Assembly (NCBI GenBank): GCA_026967495.1
Contig: CP114060.1
Location: 2,170,001 to 2,234,000, forward strand
Source of the DNA: Rouxiella badensis
GTDB taxonomy: Bacteria > Pseudomonadota > Gammaproteobacteria > Enterobacterales > Enterobacteriaceae
Reading direction: 5' to 3'
DNA: 64,000 nt
Positions 1 through 8,445 of this stretch are shown here, in pieces; position 1 is the stretch's first letter; every line of letters begins with the position of its first letter. A program made the translations under genes and the position numbers. Below the pieces are notes generated by a model. It was given only the letters and a program-made list of their open reading frames with translations. It was not told where the DNA came from and ran no database searches.

Positions 1-1
1 C

Positions 2-764
2 CGTCAGATTGGGGCCGGTCAGAGCACGGTACGTACAGCGCTGAAAGAGCTCGAGACTGATGGATGGGTGACTAGTCGCCAGCGCCGTCAGGGAAACCGC
101 AACGCAACCAACGTTTATCAGTTAAACGTCAAAAAACTTCGCGCTGCTTCTCAGGCGTCAGAATCTGACACGTCAAAATTTGACCCATCAGAATTCGACG
201 GCTCAAAATCCGACACATCAAAATCTGACCCCTCAAAATCCAGCAAAAAAGCAGGTTTTCACCCGCCAGAATCTGGGGGGATCCGTTAGTAAGTTCAAAA
301 GAAGAACCATCAGTTAAAAAGACTTCTTGTCAGCTTCCTGCGGAAACCGACCGTGAAGTTCAAATCACAGACGATGCAAAATCGGTTTTACAGCACCTGA
401 ATCAACTTACCAATCGTCGTTGGCAGGTTAGTAAATCCTCGTTGAGCGGTATCCGTGGCCGTTTAAACGAAGGTTTTACTGCTGAACAACTCATTCTGAC
501 CGTTGATTACATGGTCGAGAAGTGGCGCAACGACGAGAAAATGTGTGATTTCCTCCGCCCAACAACGCTTTTCCAGCCTACCAAGTTTTCTGGCTACCAG
601 GGTTCTAGCGAGGCTTGGGACAAAAAGGTCGCCCGGCCCGTGTGAATGGCAAGTGGGTGCACAACTCCCGCCTGACACAAGCAACCAGCGACATTCCAGA
701 AGGCTTTAACCAAAACCTACCTGCAGCACCAACCCAAGGAGGCAACGATGATGGTCTCATCTAA
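2..764 (+). pseudogene. Phage replication initiator (O-like), frameshifted twice, 5' end outside window
   Basis: The gene enters from the left edge. Frame 2 first gives the end of a winged-helix DNA-binding domain (STVRTALKELETDGWV), then a low-complexity linker of repeated SD/FD-P/T-SK units (about 160-240). A C-terminal domain (about 340-625, with NQLTNRRWQV and LRPTTLFQPTKF) resembles the conserved phage C-terminal domain of replication proteins (Phg_2220_C). The frame breaks after the six-G run at 275-280 and again at 627-628. One extra G at each place would restore a single reading frame ending at TAA 762-764, so both breaks are probably sequence errors. It likely binds the phage origin and recruits the loader encoded next. 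The stop overlaps the next gene's start. Confidence 0.75.
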
Positions 765-1498
765 ATCTGCTGACGTGATGGCGCGGTTCCTGGCTATGAA
801 ACCGGCACACGTTGAAGCACATTGCAAAACTGGCGCTGAGTCTCATGGCCTGGCAGCAGGAAGAGGGCAAGAAGGAAGCTAAACGCATTGCAGACCAGAA
901 TCGGCAGGCGCGGATTGAAAAAATTCTTGGTCGCTCTGGCATTCAACTACTGCACAAAGACTGCGGTTTTAAGAACTATCTGGCAGAGACAGAAGAGCAA
1001 CAGCAGGCGCTGGCAATGGCTAAAGCCTACCTGAAGGACTTCGGCAACACGCATGGCGGCTTCGTCTTTGCGGGAAACGTTGGCACCGGCAAGAACCATC
1101 TGGCTACAGCGATAGTGCGCAACCTGATTGAGCAGCACAAGGCGGCTGCAATCATCACCGTTGCGGAACTGTGCCAGAAATTCCGCGCCACTTTCGACAA
1201 GAGCAGTCCAGTGAAAGAAGCCGACCTGATGCGCGATATCTGCCGCCTCGACCTGCTTGTGTTGGATGAAGTCGGGGTGCAGAAGACCACTAACAACGAT
1301 TTCGAAATCAACTTGCTGAGCCAGATTATCGACCGCCGTCAGTTGCAACTTAAGCCCACCGGCATGCTCACCAACCTGACGCACGCTGAAATGGCTGGCC
1401 TGTTGGGTGAGCGAATCATGGACCGTCAGACGAACGGCGGCATGTGGGTACCATTCACCTGGAAGAGTTTCCGCAGTCGCAAAGGGGGTAAAGCATGA
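748..1498 (+). CDS. DnaC-like helicase loader (AAA+ ATPase), one frameshift near the N-terminus
   Basis: This is a DnaC/IstB-type AAA+ ATPase that would load the host DnaB helicase at the phage origin. Walker A reads GNVGTGKNHLA (around 1075-1105) and Walker B reads LLVLDEVGV (around 1252-1275); RPTGMLTN-like sensor and RIMDR segments follow, as in E. coli DnaC. The likely start is ATG 748 (MMVSSKSADVMARFLAM), overlapping the end of the O-like gene. The frame shifts at GAGTCTC 838-844. Removing one base restores A-E-L-M-A-W-Q-Q and joins the N-terminus to the long frame ending at 1498. Expected length is about 249 residues. An in-frame ATG at 812 would give a shorter 228-residue protein. Confidence 0.82.
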
Positions 1499-1845
1499 AA
1501 AAGCTTCGTTTAGAGGTCGATGAGTTCGAGCGTGCGGCCATCAATGAAGGTGTCCGCAAGGTGATACTCAGTGGTGATTTCAACCGACCAAACTCCCAGC
1601 TTTACCGCGTCATGCATGCGGCGATGGGGTCTACATGGTACACCCTGCGCGACTTGGAATTGGTGGTGTTGAATATGTTTGGCCACGCAGACACGCAGGC
1701 GGCAATCAGTGCGCGACTTCGTGAAGTAGACCCAGTGGTACACGGCCTGCGGAAGGATAAACGCATGGTGAAGGATCCGGATTCAGGTAAGCAGGTATGG
1801 TTTTACCGCCTGGTGGCCGCCAAGGGCGAGGACAAAGCAGCATGA
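1495..1845 (+). CDS. Phage early-region protein of unknown function
   Basis: A 116-residue basic protein. Its ATG overlaps the stop of the helicase loader by four bases (ATGA), so translation is probably coupled. The middle (MGSTWYTLRDLELVVLNMFGHADTQAAISARLREV) looks like a helix-turn-helix segment: a step on which helix, then an Ala-rich helix, then a basic helix. I do not recognise a named family. Its place between the replication genes and a LexA-N-like gene suggests a small DNA-binding early protein, which is inference only. Confidence 0.65.
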   Translation: MKKLRLEVDEFERAAINEGVRKVILSGDFNRPNSQLYRVMHAAMGSTWYTLRDLELVVLNMFGHADTQAAISARLREVDPVVHGLRKDKRMVKDPDSGKQVWFYRLVAAKGEDKAA

Positions 1846-2285
1846 TAAAACAGTTAAGCCCGATAACTCCTAAGCAACGTGAGGTTCTGGAGTTCTTGAA
1901 AAGTTTCTTGGCGGAGAACGGTTTCCCTCCGACCCGAGGCGAGATAGCTGAGCATTTCGGATTTAAGTCACCGAATGCAGCTGATGAAAACCTGCGTAGC
2001 CTGGTTAAAAAGGGCTTTATCAAACTGTCAGCGGGCAAGTTCAGGGGGATAACCATCATCAAGCACCATACCGTTGAGCCTAACGAAATGGTCGTTCCTG
2101 ATGGCTGGCAGTTGGTACCAATAGAGCCAACAGAAGCTATGGTCATTCAAGGTTTTGAGTCCGAGCCAGAAGAAGACGATGAAGAATTAGAAACCTTGAG
2201 TGGATGCCAGCAGGCAGCACAACGCGCAAAACTTTGCTGGCTTGCCATGCTGGCCGCAGCACCTAAGCCGGAGCGTGAAGCATGA
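1842..2285 (+). CDS. Winged-helix protein with LexA-type N-terminal DNA-binding domain
   Basis: About 147 residues. The first 70 (ITPKQREVLEFLKSFLAENGFPPTRGEIAEHFGFKS, then a helix and a short wing) match the LexA DNA-binding domain in layout: a helix, 'PPTRxEIA', and a recognition helix. There is no S24 protease half. The C-terminal part instead has an acidic stretch (EPEEDDEELE) and an Ala-rich helix. ATG 1842 overlaps the upstream stop by four bases, and an earlier in-frame ATG at 1797 lies inside the preceding gene and is less likely. It may be an early-gene transcription regulator; the target is unknown. Confidence 0.7.
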   Translation: MIKQLSPITPKQREVLEFLKSFLAENGFPPTRGEIAEHFGFKSPNAADENLRSLVKKGFIKLSAGKFRGITIIKHHTVEPNEMVVPDGWQLVPIEPTEAMVIQGFESEPEEDDEELETLSGCQQAAQRAKLCWLAMLAAAPKPEREA

Positions 2286-2590
2286 AATCTGATTAAATTG
2301 GCGCGGGACAAAGCCAAACCCCAGCCGAGCATAAAGACCGCTGGCAGACGCCGGTTGAAATCTTCGACGCACTGGATCTGGAGTTCGGTTTTTATCTCGA
2401 CGCTGCGGCAGACCTGAGTAACGCACTTTGTTCACATTACCTGACTGAGTATGACGATTCTCTGAGCTGCGACTGGGAGAGTTACGGTGCTATCTGGTGT
2501 AACCCGCCATACAGTGCTGTAACCCCTTGGGTCAGCAAAGCTGCAGAGCAATGCAATTATCTGCATGATCCATGCTGGCTTGCTACCTAA
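2282..2590 (+). pseudogene. Phage DNA adenine methyltransferase (Dam type), 5' fragment
   Basis: From 2297 the frame encodes the N-terminal half of a phage N6-adenine methyltransferase: IGAGQS, DRWQTPVEIFDALD, FYLDAAAD and the catalytic NPPY motif (around 2500-2511). The natural start (ATG 2282, MKSD) is followed by an in-frame TAA at 2294-2296, where relatives have a Leu codon. After SKAAEQC the sequence leaves the family and stops at 2588-2590. The C-terminal half is missing because the gene is fused to the next one. Both the nonsense codon and the truncation make an active enzyme unlikely. Confidence 0.8.
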
Positions 2591-3308
2591 ACCGGATCTT
2601 ATTGTTATGTCTAACACCATGCGTGAAGCCTCTAATGTCTTCGAATATCAGAAGGAATACATCAGCCCATTGTGTGATGACATGGATGTTGAATATCAAA
2701 TTATCGACAAAGACCGCTATGCAACATATGACATCTGCGGGCCGGATCCAGAATCGCCTTTGCCTGGCTATTTCACCGAGTATAACGGGCGGGATAAAAA
2801 TGGCCTGTGTGCGGGTAAACAACCGACGTTTTGTAGCGATAAATGGAAAAAGGAAGTTGTTCAGCGGTATTTGAATGGCCGCTGCGGTGAAGATGAGCTT
2901 ACAAAGCGCGGCGTTGAGATGTGGATGGGTATAAGCGTGGAGGAGACCAGGCGTGTCAGGCTTACCGGTGGGAAATGGAATCGTAGATATCCGCTGGTGG
3001 ACATGATGATAACAAAGACGATGGCGATCCAGTTCGTTGAAGATTATGGACTGCCTACGCCGCCCGCTTCCTTATGCTGGATGTGTCCAAACCGAGACGA
3101 CGATCTCTGGTTGTATATGAAAAATAACGTTCCTGAAGACTTCAAAAAGGCATGTGAGCATGAAAAGGAAATCCAAATGGAATGGCCTTGGCTTTGGCTC
3201 ACGAAATACGGTGTACCTCTGGCAGAAGCCCCATTAACTCCAAGTGGTGGAAAACATGCCCAGATGGATTTGGTCCAGTTCTGTGATAGTGGGATGTGCT
3301 TCGTATGA
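2565..3308 (+). pseudogene. PAPS-reductase-family protein lacking its N-terminal loop
   Basis: A 247-residue open frame starting MIHAGLLPKPDLIVMSNT belongs to the phage phosphoadenosine-phosphosulfate-reductase-like (PP-loop ATPase) group. It carries a PTFCSDKWKKEV segment and a CWMCPNRDDD Cys motif. The family normally begins with a nucleotide-binding SGGxxS loop before this point; here that part is gone. The frame reads back (QSNAIICMIHAG) into the junction with the dam fragment and then meets a stop at 2520-2522. It ends with ATGA overlapping rusA. Probably non-functional unless the loop is dispensable. Confidence 0.7.
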
Positions 3309-3688
3309 ATACTGAGATGATGCTGAGTCTACCATTCCCACCAAGCGTAAACGGATACTGGAGAAGCCCCAATAAAGGGGCTTTAAAGGGCAGGACGTTA
3401 ATCAGTGAAGCCGGTCGTAACTTCAGGGTTAATGCTTTGGCTTCAGTATTGGAACAGCTGCACCGAAAACCGAATGCCCTGACTGCGGACCTGGCTGTTT
3501 CCATCGTGCTTTACCCGCCGACTAATCACAAACGGGATCTGGATAATTATTTCAAGGCGCTACTGGATGCGTTAACTCATGCCGGAGTATGGAAAGACGA
3601 TAGCCAAATTAAAGCGCTGGCGGCTCACTGGGGTCCGATCACTAAGAACGGTAGGGCAGAGGTCACTATCAAGGAGATCGCAGCATGA
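3305..3688 (+). CDS. rusA: Holliday junction resolvase RusA
   Basis: A 127-residue RusA-type endodeoxyribonuclease that resolves Holliday junctions during phage recombination and replication. The N-terminus (LSLPFPPSVNGYWR) and the acidic core (HKRDLDNYFKALLDAL, then GVWKDDSQI) carry the catalytic Asp residues and the nearby Lys typical of RusA. ATG 3305 overlaps the upstream stop (ATGA), and the next gene starts four bases before this one ends. Length and motif spacing are normal for the family. Confidence 0.93.
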   Translation: MNTEMMLSLPFPPSVNGYWRSPNKGALKGRTLISEAGRNFRVNALASVLEQLHRKPNALTADLAVSIVLYPPTNHKRDLDNYFKALLDALTHAGVWKDDSQIKALAAHWGPITKNGRAEVTIKEIAA

Positions 3689-4694
3689 AGCGTGCTTTGC
3701 TTACGCCATACGTTCAGAAGGATTTAGGTGTTGTAATTTTCAAACCTGGCAGAGAGCTAATTACGTTGTTTGGTCAAAAGCGTCTGCTGATTACCGTAGT
3801 ACCGGAGGAGTTAGAAAAGTTGCCCTCAGGGGCAATTCCGGCAGTGAGCCAAAAGCTGGTGGACGATAAGCGCCTGGGTGAATTTTTCAAGGATGAGCGA
3901 GTCATCAAAGCCGCTGGTGGACGCTCTGGCCTTGAGCAGTGGGTGAGCAAGTTGCCAGTGTGCCAGTGGGGCAAAACCGCAGATGAATACCATGACAAAA
4001 ATCTGACCGTTCATCCTTACGACGGTAGTTTTATACGTCTGTGTTGGCATCATGAAGCCAAGTATCGGGAAATGGCTTTAGATGAGTTCTGGCACATTGG
4101 CGATTTAAACCGCGCTACGTGGGTTGTAGACATGATCCGGATAGAGCTACGGATACCCGAAGACCATCATGTAAGTTTTCACGAGCTATGCTGGTGGGCC
4201 TTTTCGAAAGGTATTATTGACGCTCTGCCTGATAGTGCCGCTCGCAAGGCATTGGGTTGGAAGCCGCAGCCAGTAATAAAGTCAGTAGGGCGTGAGGCCG
4301 ATATTCAACCCGAGTTTTCCCCTCATGAAGTTCTTGAAGAATACGTTGAGCAGGTCAAAACAATCATCGCGCTTAAAGTTGACCCTGAGCCGCCGCAGTC
4401 CTTCATGCTTCGCCCAAAACTAAAACCATGGCGAAATGAAAAGTATACCCGTTGGGTTAAGTCACAGTCTTGCGTCTGTTGTGGTGTGCAGGCCGATGAC
4501 CCACACCATTTGATAGGGCATGGACTCGGAGGTACCGGCACAAAAACTCATGACCTGTTCACTATCCCGCTATGCCGTAAACACCATGATGAATTACACC
4601 GCGACATGCTGACTTGGGAGGCGAAATACGGCAGTCAAATCAAACTTTTTTCGACTTTTTAAACCGCTCATTAGGTGTTGGCGTGCTCGCCTAA
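3685..4694 (+). CDS. DUF968 (YdfU-type) protein with C-terminal HNH-like zinc motif; late frameshift
   Basis: A nin-region protein of about 335 residues, DUF968 family. The N-terminal 200 residues have no recognised activity. The C-terminal part (SCVCCGVQADDPHHLIGHG, then CRKHHDELH) has the Cys/His spacing of an HNH-like nuclease or zinc-binding domain. As written, the frame stops at 4660-4662 after a T6 run. One more T gives a natural C-terminus (FLNRSLGVGVLA) ending at 4692-4694, so this is probably a homopolymer error. The gene lies between rusA and antiterminator Q, where lambdoid phages carry such genes. Confidence 0.8.
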
Positions 4695-4701
4695 AAACAG
4701 A

Positions 4702-4725
4702 ATAACTGTTATTATATACAGGTAT
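4702..4725 (+). promoter_or_regulatory. Consensus LexA (SOS) box upstream of Q
   Basis: The core CTGT (4706-4709), eight A/T bases, then ACAG (4718-4721) is an exact CTGT-N8-ACAG LexA operator in AT-rich flanks. It lies about 30 bases before a short ORF and about 85 bases before antiterminator Q. This suggests that Q, and so late transcription, can be induced directly by DNA damage as well as through the early operon. Confidence 0.8.
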
Positions 4726-4753
4726 TTATGACAAGTGTTTGTGGAGTTTAACC

Positions 4754-4810
4754 ATGAAGATTTATCGGTTTGCAGACCGTAACTTCGAACGTATAGAGGA
4801 CAGTATATGA
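4754..4810 (+). CDS. 18-codon upstream ORF coupled to Q
   Basis: A short frame, MKIYRFADRNFERIEDSI, begins 33 bases after the LexA box core behind a GGAG-type ribosome site (4741-4746). Its TGA overlaps the ATG of Q (ATGA). It may be a translated leader that couples ribosomes to Q, or the remnant of an SOS-induced small gene. No family is recognisable at this length. Confidence 0.4.
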   Translation: MKIYRFADRNFERIEDSI

Positions 4811-5205
4811 GAGATATTCAGTCAGTGTTGGAGCGCTGGGGTGGGTGGGCAGTTGATAACACCGTGATTGGCTGGGCACCTATCGCCGCTGGCTTTAAAG
4901 GATTGTTGCCACCTACGGGTAAATCGCGTTTGTCTTGCTGTGATAATGACGGAATGATTATTGATTCGGCCATATTGAGACTCAAGGCTGTTCGGCAGGA
5001 AGAAGAGCTGAATTTGATAATGCTTCATTACGTTTATGGCTTATCAAAACGAGAAATAGGTCGTAAATTAAAACTTAATGAAGCCCGTATAAGGCAACAG
5101 ATGCAGGTTGCCGAAGGGTTCATAGATGGATGCTTAGCGATTGTGGATGTTGAGCTAGAAATGGACCTATATACCCAAAAGGTAAAAGTTTTCGCAGCAG
5201 CGTAA
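4807..5205 (+). CDS. Antitermination protein Q (phage 82 type)
   Basis: A 132-residue Phage_antitermQ-type protein. The start MRDIQSVLERWGGWA, then IAAGFKGLLP, SRLSCCDNDGMII and a C-terminal helix-turn-helix (LSKREIGRKLKLNEARIRQQMQVAEGFIDG) follow the Q family of phage 82 and relatives. It would modify RNA polymerase at the late promoter so that it reads through terminators into lysis, head and tail genes. It is the last gene before the late region and is preceded by a LexA box and a small coupled ORF. Confidence 0.88.
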   Translation: MRDIQSVLERWGGWAVDNTVIGWAPIAAGFKGLLPPTGKSRLSCCDNDGMIIDSAILRLKAVRQEEELNLIMLHYVYGLSKREIGRKLKLNEARIRQQMQVAEGFIDGCLAIVDVELEMDLYTQKVKVFAAA

Positions 5206-5397
5206 ATAGTTCTAGTGCGCTACGCAAAATCTCTTGTAACCTGTTAAGAGTGGTCACGTAGTCACAAAGCTTACACAATTGAAACCTCGTTAATTCGTGT
5301 TTTTTTATGGCTTTAAAGCGTACCCTAAGTTAATCTTTGTTTAGATAATGAAGAATTAACACATTGTTTTATTTAATCTATTGAAAAATATGAGCAT
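5206..5397 (+). other. Non-coding gap between Q and the cargo module
   Basis: About 190 AT-rich bases. By position it should hold the late promoter and Q-loading site, and a promoter for the downstream module. I could not pick a convincing -35/-10 pair or terminator by eye. Confidence 0.4.
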
Positions 5398-6537
5398 ATG
5401 GCTGATTTAGCATTTATTAACCCTCAAATCCTCTCTTGGGCAAGAGCGAGAGCTCAAATGTCTGAGGATGCTTTGTCCGCAGGTTTAGGGGTTAAGGTCG
5501 ATAAAATCATCAGCTGGGAAGAAGGAACTGCGAACCCAACCTTCATTCAAGCTCAAAAATTAGCAAGTAAACTCCATGTTCCCTTCGCCTATTTTTTCTT
5601 AAAGCGTCCTCCTGTAGAACCTTTACCAATTCCTGACTTAAGAACAGTTAGGAACCAAGCGCTAAGAAATCCCAGCGTTGAAATGTTGGATACTATACGT
5701 GCTGTAATGAGTAAACAGGATTGGTATAAAGAATACCTTCTTGATCAGGGGGCTGAACCTCTTCCATTTATTGGAAGATTTAATGTTAATTCTGATGTCC
5801 GCGAAGTTGCACAAGATATAAGGGATGTTTTAGGACTAAACGATCTCAATCCAAGAGGCTTGGATTGGGAGGATTATCAACGCAAAATTGTGACTGCGGC
5901 GGAAGCGGCAGGTATTCTCATCATGAGAAGCGGCATTGTTGGAAATAATACGCATAGGCCGTTGAATGTTTCTGAGTTTCGAGGTTTTGCTATTAGTGAC
6001 CCATTAGCTCCGGTAGTTTTTATTAATCTCACGGATGCTCCTACAGCCAGATTATTCACTTTGCTTCATGAACTATGTCATTTATGGATTGGTCAAAGTG
6101 GAATTTCCTCTGTAAGCGCAGATGATGAGAGGCGAGAGGAGAGGTTCTGCAATGCCGTTGCAGGCGAATTTCTTGCATCTGAAAGAGAGATGAGAAACCA
6201 TTGGTCTCGAGAAAAAACATTACAACAAAATGCCGCTGATATTTCTAAAATTTTGCATGTTAGCCGTTATGTGATTGCACGGCGCGCATTGGATTTAGGT
6301 TTTATTGAAAAAGATGAGTATAACGAATACTATCAAACTTTAATGGCTGAATTTCATGATAAGTCTGGTGGTGGTGGCAATTTCTATGCAATGACAACAA
6401 ACAAAAATAGCGCGCGCTTCAGCAAAGCCGTTCTTAATGAAGCTTTAAGCGGACGTGTTCTTCTTAGAGATGCAGGTAAGTTGTTAGGAGTAGCTCCTGC
6501 GAAATTAAAAAAATACGCAATGGAATTGAGCGCATGA
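5398..6537 (+). CDS. XRE-family/ImmA-IrrE metallopeptidase protein (probable antitoxin)
   Basis: A 379-residue two-domain protein. Residues about 10-65 form an XRE helix-turn-helix (LSAGLGVKVDKIISWEEGTANPT). Residues about 170-280 are an ImmA/IrrE (COG2856) metallopeptidase domain with zinc motif H224-E-L-C-H228 and a following REERFCNAVAGEFL helix that supplies the third ligand. A basic C-terminal tail follows. It overlaps the DUF4411 gene by four bases (ATGA). XRE-ImmA proteins paired with DUF4411 genes are predicted type II toxin-antitoxin modules, with this partner as antitoxin and repressor. Base composition is more AT-rich than the flanking phage genes, suggesting separate acquisition. 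Confidence 0.85.
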   Translation: MADLAFINPQILSWARARAQMSEDALSAGLGVKVDKIISWEEGTANPTFIQAQKLASKLHVPFAYFFLKRPPVEPLPIPDLRTVRNQALRNPSVEMLDTIRAVMSKQDWYKEYLLDQGAEPLPFIGRFNVNSDVREVAQDIRDVLGLNDLNPRGLDWEDYQRKIVTAAEAAGILIMRSGIVGNNTHRPLNVSEFRGFAISDPLAPVVFINLTDAPTARLFTLLHELCHLWIGQSGISSVSADDERREERFCNAVAGEFLASEREMRNHWSREKTLQQNAADISKILHVSRYVIARRALDLGFIEKDEYNEYYQTLMAEFHDKSGGGGNFYAMTTNKNSARFSKAVLNEALSGRVLLRDAGKLLGVAPAKLKKYAMELSA

Positions 6538-7037
6538 CGTATCTGATTGATGCAAACGTACTAATTGAAGCAAAAAATAAATACTACCACATGAGCTTTT
6601 GTCCGGCATTCTGGGAATGGATACTGCGCAGCTCGGCAGGAGGACATGTATATAGTATTCAAAGTATTTATGATGAGCTGAATAATGGTAACGATGAACT
6701 GAAAGATTGGGTTAACACTAACCGTGGTCTGTTCATTCCAGTCAGCGACGCAGAGACACAATTAAATCTTGCTTCAATTGTTGAATACGTGGCGGCTCAA
6801 CAAGTCTCGGTGCCGATGTCACCTGCGGCAATGGATGAGTTTCTACGAGGAGCAGACGCCTGGTTGATTGCCAAGGCAATGACTATGGGTAGTACAATCG
6901 TTACGCATGAGAGACTTGATCTTGCTTGCAGGAAAAAGTTTCTGATTCCTAACATTTGTGCTCAGTTCGGAGTGCCATATATAAATACGTTCGATTTGCT
7001 AACGGCTTTGAATGCTTCATTTATCTTAGCCGCTTAA
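6534..7037 (+). CDS. DUF4411 PIN-like protein (probable toxin)
   Basis: A 167-residue protein of the DUF4411 group. The start MTYLIDANVLIEAKNKYY gives the first PIN acidic residue (D6), with E48 (IYDELN) and D108 (GADAWLIAKA) in the right order for a PIN-type ribonuclease site. Translation is coupled to the XRE-ImmA gene by ATGA overlap. The family is predicted to cleave RNA and to be held in check by its partner. A terminator follows directly, so the pair is a closed cargo unit between Q and the lysis genes. Confidence 0.82.
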   Translation: MTYLIDANVLIEAKNKYYHMSFCPAFWEWILRSSAGGHVYSIQSIYDELNNGNDELKDWVNTNRGLFIPVSDAETQLNLASIVEYVAAQQVSVPMSPAAMDEFLRGADAWLIAKAMTMGSTIVTHERLDLACRKKFLIPNICAQFGVPYINTFDLLTALNASFILAA

Positions 7038-7086
7038 CCGTTATAAATTAAGAAACTTAGCTTCGCTGGGTTTTTTTACATTCAAA

Positions 7087-7111
7087 GGCTGCCAATTAGG
7101 CGGCTTTTTTT
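7087..7111 (+). terminator. Rho-independent terminator after the cargo module
   Basis: GGCTGCC, a five-base AT loop, then GGCGGCT and a run of T. It ends the XRE-ImmA/DUF4411 unit and would be read through by Q-modified polymerase. Confidence 0.75.
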
Positions 7112-7161
7112 ATGCCCTCAATTCTGTTGTGAGGACACCTACAGCGATAAGGGGTTTATCA

Positions 7162-7542
7162 ATGTCCGAGCCGGTATCAGCTACTGCGGCTTCAACGGCG
7201 CTCGCCACGGTGGGTCTGTTCGGCTGGTTCACTGGGCTGGATTACGGTGTAGTCTTCGGTGCCTTTGCTGGCGCAGTCTTCTATGTCACATCCGCCGCTG
7301 ACCTGTCCCCATGGCGTCGTATTTCTTATTTTGGCGTGTCATTCATGTGCGGCCTGCTGGGTGCCGGAGTTGCTGGCGCGAAATTGGCAGCTTGGCTCAG
7401 CTACCCTGATAAACCATTGGACGCCCTGGGCGCGGTAATTATCTCCGCACTGGCGGTACAGCTGCTTACGTTCGCCAGTAACAGGGCAAAGAACCCAACG
7501 TCACTGATTGATCGGTGGAGGGGGCAAAGTGGAAATAAATGA
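7162..7542 (+). CDS. Phage holin
   Basis: A 126-residue membrane protein. ATG 7162 follows a good ribosome site (AAGGGG). The sequence begins MSEPVSATAASTALATVG and has three or four hydrophobic segments (about residues 10-28, 33-46, 55-78 and 93-112) with a short basic tail. This matches a common putative holin of lambdoid prophages that starts the lysis cassette. It would form the inner-membrane hole or trigger that times lysis. It overlaps the next gene. Confidence 0.82.
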   Translation: MSEPVSATAASTALATVGLFGWFTGLDYGVVFGAFAGAVFYVTSAADLSPWRRISYFGVSFMCGLLGAGVAGAKLAAWLSYPDKPLDALGAVIISALAVQLLTFASNRAKNPTSLIDRWRGQSGNK

Positions 7543-7816
7543 TCCGCTGGTAATTATGAACGTGGTGGTGTGTACGCTGGTTGTGATCCGCCTGAGCTTC
7601 TTTCGTAAAAACGGTGCCACGCACCGCCGCTGGGCGTCATGGCTTGCCTACCTGCTTATCCTAATTTATGGGCATGTCCCGCTGCGCTTCCTGTTTGATC
7701 ATTACGATGGGACGCGCTGGGCAATCTTCTTATTGAACATCGTGATCTGCATTGCAGTATTTGCAGTGCGGGGCAATGTTGCAAAACTCTTCAGCGCGCT
7801 GAGACATCAACAATGA
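7529..7816 (+). CDS. Second small holin-like membrane protein (phage holin 3 type)
   Basis: A 95-residue protein with three hydrophobic segments (PLVIMNVVVCTLVVIRLSF, WLAYLLILIYGHVPLRFLF, WAIFLLNIVICIAVFAV) and a basic C-terminus, like the Phage_holin_3 family. I chose GTG 7529 because GGAGGGGG lies just upstream and the frame overlaps the previous stop. It may be a second holin or an antiholin; the sequence does not decide. It overlaps the endolysin start. Confidence 0.72.
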   Translation: MEINDPLVIMNVVVCTLVVIRLSFFRKNGATHRRWASWLAYLLILIYGHVPLRFLFDHYDGTRWAIFLLNIVICIAVFAVRGNVAKLFSALRHQQ

Positions 7817-8445
7817 ATGAAAAAACCTTTCAAAAGGCGGCTGGTATAAGCGCCGAGCTTGCTGCACGCTGGTTTCCGCACGTCAATGCAGCCATGAACG
7901 AGTTTGGCATTACGACGCCAGCGCGACAGGCAGCATTCATTGCGCAGATCGGTACTGAATCCGGTGGATTTAAAACCCTCTCAGAGTCATTCAATTATTC
8001 AATCGCAGGTCTCTCCACCTTTGGTGGTCGCCTCACTGCATCACAGCGCGAACAGCTCGGCCGCCGGAATGATGAAACTGCGCTGCCTATTGAGCGCCAA
8101 CGCGCCATCGCCAATCTAGTTTATGGTGGAAGATATGGTAATAAGGCTGCGGGCGATGGTTATAAATTCCGTGGCCGTGGCCTAAAGCAAATCACTTTCC
8201 TGGATAATTATCTGGCATGCGGTCGCGCGCTCGGCATTGATTTAATCACCAATCCTGACCTGCTGCTGCAAGATGATTATGCTGCACGTTCGGCGGGCTG
8301 GTTCTGGAAGGCTAATAACTGCAACAGCTTTGCCGATTCCGGAGATTTTCTCGGGCTTACCCAACGTATTAATGGTGGCACCAACGGATTAGCAGACCGC
8401 AAAGCCCGACTGGTTATCGCAACCAAAGCGCTGGCGGCGGCATGA
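7813..8445 (+). CDS. Endolysin, glycoside hydrolase family 19 (chitinase-like muramidase)
   Basis: A 210-residue GH19-type lysozyme that degrades peptidoglycan at lysis. The catalytic Glu region IAQIGTESGGFKTLSESFNY and the downstream GDGYKFRGRGLKQITFLDNY and GWFWKANNCNSFAD motifs are clear. There is no signal peptide, so export depends on the holins. ATG 7813 overlaps the preceding gene and the stop overlaps Rz. Confidence 0.92.
   Translation: MNEKTFQKAAGISAELAARWFPHVNAAMNEFGITTPARQAAFIAQIGTESGGFKTLSESFNYSIAGLSTFGGRLTASQREQLGRRNDETALPIERQRAIANLVYGGRYGNKAAGDGYKFRGRGLKQITFLDNYLACGRALGIDLITNPDLLLQDDYAARSAGWFWKANNCNSFADSGDFLGLTQRINGGTNGLADRKARLVIATKALAAA

Noticed and set aside
160..245. Short repeats read as a CRISPR array
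   Set aside because: Units are about 15-18 bases, in frame and without spacers; they encode a protein linker.
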